Shown piece by piece: positions 61,077 through 64,000 of a stretch of DNA of 64,000 nucleotides (the stretch's first letter is position 1; each line of letters starts with the position of its first letter). This stretch comes from Sepioteuthis lessoniana. Lineage: Eukaryota > Mollusca > Cephalopoda > Myopsida > Loliginidae. The stretch covers positions 43,658,013-43,722,012 of the forward strand of contig OY757934.1 of the NCBI GenBank assembly GCA_963585895.1, read 5' to 3'. Position numbers and translations under genes: made by a program. The notes below the pieces were generated by a model, which was not told where the DNA came from, did not search any database, and saw only the letters and a list, made by a program, of their open reading frames with translations.

Positions 61077-61258
61077 CTGCAGAGAATGAGCAAGCTTTTT
61101 AGATAAATAGGAAGATTGATAGCTGAAATATGTCAGTTATATATGAAATCTATAATAGAATATTTAAATGTTTGAATTTTATTTTTGATAAATTCAGGTC
61201 AGTTTCATTTAGAAATGCGATCTCATAGAGTTCAATAGGCATCTCAAAGTCGGGAAGA

Positions 61259-61293
<35 letters not shown>

Positions 61294-61379
61294 CAAAGTA
61301 ACCAGTTTATTTGTCATCGTGTATTTTGAGGCAAATAAACACTATTAAAGTCTTTAAAAAAGCAACTATATGTATCAAA
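61077..61379. other. no gene seen; contains (AT)n
   Basis: AT-rich spacer with about 15 AT units at about 61262-61291. Confidence 0.5.
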
Positions 61380-61500
61380 GCTTACACCCATCAGCTCTGT
61401 GTGCACACTGGATACCGTCAAGAGGACATTCCTAGAGTAATAGCCGATACAAACGGATGGTGAGAAAAAATGAAAGGTCAGCACACCTTGATGTATATAT
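61380..61500 (+). mobile_element. LINE-A2 scrap
   Basis: Frame KAYTHQLCVHTGYRQEDIPR, VIADTNGW, stop, like the LINE-A2 block TYIYQLCEDTG...DLPRAIADRDGW. Followed by 'caccttgatgtatatat', where a GAT tail would lie. Confidence 0.6.
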
Positions 61501-61525
61501 CGTCATCTTTTCAGCTAAAATGCTA

Positions 61526-61527
<2 letters not shown>

Positions 61528-61585
<58 letters not shown>

Positions 61586-61586
61586 G

Positions 61587-61640
<54 letters not shown>
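61528..61640. repeat. (CA)n-(TA)n-(TG)n palindromic microsatellite
   Basis: CA units (61529-61564), TA units, then TG units (61592-61640): a large imperfect palindrome of simple repeats. Confidence 0.95.
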
Positions 61641-61644
<4 letters not shown>

Positions 61645-62154
61645 TTTCTTAGAAGATTTTGAGTTTGACTGCGTTTCTGCGTGTGTGCGTTTATGTTCAT
61701 GTCTCTGTATGTGTGTGTGTTTGATAGGCTCCAAATCATTCCCCTGACAACCAATTATCTATTTAATCATGCCCTCTTAATTAACATTTCCCCAAACAGG
61801 AAAGACCGAAACTTATTATCTCCGGCAACATCAAATAGCTTCAACCAAAAAAAAAAAAAGTTGATAAAGAAATTTTTGAAGTTATATTAAACTATTTTCC
61901 CATCTTTATTGTTTTTCTATTTCTTTTTCTTTTCGTTTTTTTTTTTTTCGTTCCTCGCATCTTTCTCTTCATCAAGATCATTGGCGTGCGAGTACGCATG
62001 CGCACACTCACATACCGAATAAAAAAGAAAGTAAAAAAAAAAAAAAATGAATGACAGAAAGGATAATACCACACAAGAATTTTTATATTTTCTTAATAGG
62101 AACAAATGAAACAGTGAACGTGCATACAAATACGCATACGTATGCTTGGTTGGT
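61641..62154. other. no gene seen
   Basis: TG-rich stretch, then A- and T-runs (61847-61859, 62034-62047). Nothing recognised. Confidence 0.45.
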
Positions 62155-62212
62155 TGGTTGGTATTTTATGGCGTATCAAACCTTGTGGGTTATTTAATGC
62201 CAAATCCTGTTA
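62155..62212 (-). mobile_element. SINE-C tail fragment
   Basis: In plus reading: (TTGG)n, 'tatggcgtatcaaaccttgt' and 'gggttatttaatgccaaatc'. Confidence 0.7.
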
Positions 62213-62300
62213 TACATACATAGATACTCTTTAAAAAAACTATATGAGTCATCATTGTGTTTGTCATTTCATTGTTCGTTTCCCCCAAAGATGGCACGAG

Positions 62301-62445
62301 ATGCAGGCGGAAGTACTTGAAAAAATACGGCGCCTTTTTGAATTCATCCCATCCAGAAGTCAAACGACTCATACGAAGACTTGAACGGATCAACGATAAA
62401 ACCGATATGACGAAGTGTCTTTCCTATTTAATCAAACACGTTTGA
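62301..62445 (+). other. possible host terminal exon (unassigned)
   Basis: The frame GTRCRRKYLKKYGAFLNSSH, then PEVKRLIRRLERINDKTDMT and KCLSYLIKHV, stop, has a balanced, protein-like mix. 'tttcattgttcgtttcccccaaag' ends at about 62290 and looks like a pyrimidine tract plus AG acceptor. Entry there would be phase 1, giving about 50 codons before TGA at 62443-62445. I do not recognise the protein. It lies between SINE pieces but has no repeat homology in this window. Confidence 0.35.
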
Positions 62446-62459
62446 AAAAGAAAATGCTC

Positions 62460-62815
62460 ATTTGTTTTTACACAGTTAAATGGTTTCAAGTATGGCTATT
62501 TAACTTCAGTTATTCCATTTATAATGTATTCCTATGTAATAAAAATTTACACAGTTATATGGTTTCAAGTAACTAATAATAATAATGATAATAATAATAA
62601 TTAGTAAATGATTGAACAGTTCTACTTGACCCATTGTTGGGACTTTAAAAGGTACTACCAATCCGGGTCTGAGTGGACCTGAGAGTTATAGCCAAAAAGG
62701 AGAACTCCATATTCCCCGAACTCCAGGCGTGGGCTTGGCCATCAGATGCAGTTTAGTGTCTTACTCAGGACACTTGTTATGCAGAGATGCAGCCGGCGTC
62801 CGACCCCATTTGACA
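62460..62815 (-). mobile_element. SINE-E, minus
   Basis: In plus reading: internal repeats 'cacagttaaatggtttcaag' and 'cacagttatatggtttcaag', an AAT tract at about 62575-62602, then the SINE-E middle ('gtctgagtggacctgagagt') and 'gcagccggcgtccga'. Confidence 0.7.
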
Positions 62816-62874
62816 AGGTGGCATATATATGCACTTAGATGCACACCTGAATTTGCATCTAATCGAGCGAATTT

Positions 62875-63400
62875 CTTTGTTTTTTTTTCTTTTTTCTCAT
62901 TTTTTTCTTTCGTTTTTTCTTTTCCTATTTCTTTCTTTCTTTTTTCTTTCTTTATCTTTTTTTTTTGCATTATTACATTTTTTTTTTTCGTCTTTTCTTT
63001 TTCTTTCCTTCGTTTTTGTTTCTTTTTTCCATTTTCAGATTCTTTCGTTCCCTCTTTCTTTCTTTTTTCGCATTTTTTCTTACGTTTTTCTTTTTGCTTT
63101 GTTTTTTTTCGTTTTTCTATTTTTACATATTTTGTTTGTTTTTTTTTGTTTTTCTTTCTTTTTTTCTTTCCATTATCTTTTTTTTCGTTTTCACACATTT
63201 CTATTTATTAAATTTATTCTTTTTCCTTCTTTTTTCTTTCTTTTTTTATTCATGTTTACCTTCTTTTTCAATTTTTTGTTTTTAGTTTTTCTTCTTTTTT
63301 TATTCTCACTTTGTTTCTTTCATTCTTCATTTTCTTTCTGTGATTCTTTCTGTCTTTCTGTCTTTCTTTTATTTGAATTCATTTGTTTTCTTAGTCATAG
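62875..63400. repeat. T-rich (TTTC/TTTTC)n low-complexity block
   Basis: About 520 bp of almost pure T and C, with T runs and TTTC motifs. The Phe/Ser (plus) and Lys/Glu (minus) frames of up to 209 codons across it are artefacts of composition. Confidence 0.93.
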
Positions 63401-63489
63401 TTTCCTTTTCAATAATTGCTTTTACAATAATTGCTTGGTAAAAAGAGATATTGAGTAAAATGAAACGAGAAGATTATTTTTTATCATTC

Positions 63490-63610
63490 AGGGTTTTCGG
63501 ACTATTGTCATCTTTATTATATTATCAACGTTTCGGCCTGTGTGTTCTCCGACCTTCTTCAAATGTTTCTTGTCGAACTCGCAAGCTTACACGGAACTTC
63601 AAACCACCTC
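63490..63610 (-). mobile_element. possible Penelope-like 3' end
   Basis: On the minus strand, 'tttgaagaaggtcggagaac' followed by 'cacaggccgaaacgttgata' and ATAATATAATAAAG. The GAAGAAGG...CCGAAACG pattern is like the 3' ends of Penelope-like elements. There is no coding sequence to confirm it. Confidence 0.4.
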
Positions 63611-63664
63611 CTATCTTTTATCCACGGGGGTCACTTATTCTAATTCCGCTAGTCATAACCGGGT

Positions 63665-63873
63665 ATTCATAAGTGATGTACTCTTATGGACCCCCACACA
63701 TGGCCGTGCAAAAGCAGGACGACCAGCACGAACATACATTCAGCAGCTATGTGAGGATACGGGATGTTGTCCTGAAGACCTACCTAGGGCGATGAACGAT
63801 AGGGAGGAGTGGCGAGAGAGGGTCAGGGATATCCGTGCTACCAGCGCGAGATGATGATGATGATGATGATGAT
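63665..63873 (+). pseudogene. LINE-A 3' end
   Basis: Frame ISDVLLWTPTHGRAKAGRPA, then RTYIQQLCEDTGCCPEDLPR and MNDREEWRERVRDIRATSAR, with (GAT)n at 63851-63873. Open to the end, strongly 5' truncated. Among the best preserved copies. The open frame's first ~40 codons are not LINE. Confidence 0.85.
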
Positions 63874-64000
63874 TCCTGTATTGTTACTCGCTGGCAATCA
63901 GGAGTGAACCTATAGCCACCAAATGATTGTCTTTTAGAAGCTTAGGGAACCAACGCATATAACCGTTATGTTATGTGTTCTGATGACCGGAAGACACATC

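Noticed and set aside
62729-63458. Long Phe/Ser-rich frames up to 209 codons and the Lys/Glu-rich frame opposite
   Set aside because: The DNA is nearly pure T and C, so stops are rare by composition alone.
1-64000. Bacterial or phage system (operon, defence island, toxin-antitoxin)
   Set aside because: No bacterial-type gene spacing, ribosome binding sites or long open frames; all coding relics are eukaryotic mobile elements.

Overview
The window looks like intergenic DNA from a large, repeat-choked, AT-rich metazoan genome. My best guess is a mollusc, most likely a cephalopod. This is inference: tRNA-headed SINEs of several kinds, many APE- and RLE-type LINE tails, a Penelope-like element, mariner relics and very dense (TA)n, (CA)n, (GA)n and (ATT)n tracts are typical of such genomes, but no host gene is present to prove the taxon. 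I found no rRNA, canonical tRNA gene, CRISPR array, operon or bacterial gene. No host gene could be named; two short blocks (about 15950-16150 minus and 62301-62445 plus) look like possible host exons.

Family names used here are local labels. LINE-A is an APE-type non-LTR element whose copies end in (GAT)n. LINE-A2 is a divergent relative. LINE-R is an RLE-type (R2/R4-like) LINE with a fingers/palm reverse transcriptase, a CCHC knuckle and an RPD...D endonuclease motif, ending in (AAT)n. LINE-N and LINE-V are two further RLE-type families. SINE-A (about 290 bp), SINE-B (about 245 bp), SINE-C (about 220 bp) and SINE-D (about 200 bp or more) have tRNA-like heads. SINE-E (about 400-550 bp, with internal 36-60 bp repeats) has a head I cannot assign.

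Layout. 0-5 kb: a head-to-head SINE-E pair, an APE endonuclease relic, and a LINE-R copy split by a LINE-A tail and an unknown insert. 5-12 kb: LINE-A and LINE-R tails, a SINE-E/C composite, a LINE-A copy broken by SINE-D and a SINE-A piece, and a SINE-B. 12-18 kb: a mariner tail, a mini mariner carrying two SINE-A insertions, a Tc1/mariner C-terminus, a SINE-E split by LINE-A, and a 312-bp MITE. 18-26 kb: LINE-R relics and nested SINEs. 26.5-29 kb: a Penelope-like element with its GIY-YIG domain, then an internally deleted mariner. 29-43 kb: SINEs with clear target-site duplications, a LINE-N copy carrying a chimeric SINE, a 72-bp palindrome and a second mini mariner. 43-51.5 kb: a stack of LINE-R 3' ends all in minus orientation, including one nearly complete copy of about 3.3 kb. 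52-59 kb: nested SINEs, a foldback element with 108-bp arms, and a 77-bp satellite grown inside a SINE-E. 59-64 kb: microsatellites, a tandem duplication, a candidate exon and a final LINE-A tail.

All coding sequence seen is retroelement or transposon derived and broken. The main interest is how the elements are built: SINE families share tails and cores like modules, LINE-R copies stack inside the (AAT)n made by earlier copies, and a SINE head has become a satellite.
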